DNA of 6,987 nucleotides from an uncultured Polyangiaceae bacterium (lineage in GTDB: Bacteria > Myxococcota_A > Polyangia > Polyangiales > Polyangiaceae), in assembly GCA_938004815.1 (NCBI GenBank), contig CALKVR010000890.1:1-6987 (forward strand). The letters run 5' to 3'. Each line of letters begins with the position of its first letter. Position 1 is the first letter of the stretch. Of the stretch, positions 6,860-6,987 are shown piece after piece. A program made the translations under genes and the position numbers. The notes beneath the pieces are model-generated. The model ran no database searches and had not been told where the DNA came from. It saw only the letters and a program-made list of their open reading frames with translations.

Positions 6860-6987
6860 CTACCGCATCAGCCCCGTGAGCAGCGCCACCAGCCGCGACG
6901 CTAGCGCGTCGCACCGCTCGACGGACGCAGGCCCTGCAGCACGATATGGGGCGGGCGGGCTCCCGTGCGTGCGGTCCTGTACATGGC
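6860..6987 (-). CDS. Possible 3' end of a convergent gene, unknown product
   Basis: On the minus strand one frame is open from the window edge (first whole codon at 6985-6983) to a TAG at 6862-6860, giving 41 residues. It ends with the protein-like, amphipathic helix SVERCDALASRLVALLTGLM followed by R. Codon third positions in this last part are mostly G or C, as in real genes here, whereas the first 20 codons are less biased. No family can be recognised from so short a piece. A second minus-strand frame is open throughout but reads as arginine- and cysteine-rich shadow. The position just beyond an inverted repeat and facing the operon fits a convergent gene. Alternatively the stretch is non-coding. 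Confidence 0.35.
   Translation of the reverse strand, partial: HVQDRTHGSPPAPYRAAGPASVERCDALASRLVALLTGLMR

Noticed and set aside
1..6987. tRNA, rRNA, CRISPR arrays, insertion sequences or attachment sites
   Set aside because: No direct-repeat array, transposase-like protein, terminal inverted repeats or tRNA-like cloverleaf was seen; nearly all of the window is protein-coding.

Overview
The window is very GC-rich, with codon third positions almost all G or C, and encodes tightly packed plus-strand genes. The composition, the HAF-type extracellular repeats and the MoxR/beta-propeller operon suggest a large-genome, multicellular-type bacterium, most likely a myxobacterium (Myxococcota, Polyangia-like). 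This is inferred from style, since no taxonomic marker is present.

Layout: (i) 1-561 is the 3' end of a gene for a HAF-repeat, beta-propeller-like protein, cut by the window edge. (ii) 562-685 is a 124-base gap with no gene; it holds a -10-like TACACT seven bases before the next ATG, which looks like a leaderless promoter. (iii) 686-6778 is one four-gene operon whose genes all overlap by 4-7 bases: a MoxR/RavA-type AAA+ ATPase, a small 137-aa protein, a 598-aa protein with a probable degenerate vWA-like N-terminal half and a beta-propeller-like C-terminal half, and a 909-aa protein with a distinctive N-terminal domain, an alpha-helical (TPR-like) solenoid and a C-terminal beta-propeller. (iv) 6779-6987 holds an 8-bp inverted repeat with a long loop and, on the minus strand, the probable last 41 codons of a convergent gene.

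The four-gene operon fits the 'MoxR-vWA-beta-propeller ternary system', a predicted NTP-dependent biological-conflict or surveillance system known from comparative genomics. Its accessory domains are called bpX0 to bpX6 in Pfam. To my knowledge it has no worked-out biochemical mechanism. I assign the small protein to the bpX5 type and the last protein to the bpX6 type from memory of family patterns; the exact numbers need an HMM search. In the likely scheme, the AAA+ ATPase remodels a partner through the vWA-like adaptor, and the two propeller proteins provide scaffold or target-recognition surfaces. No nuclease, protease, toxin or transmembrane effector is recognisable in the operon, so either the remodelling is itself the output or a target or effector lies elsewhere.
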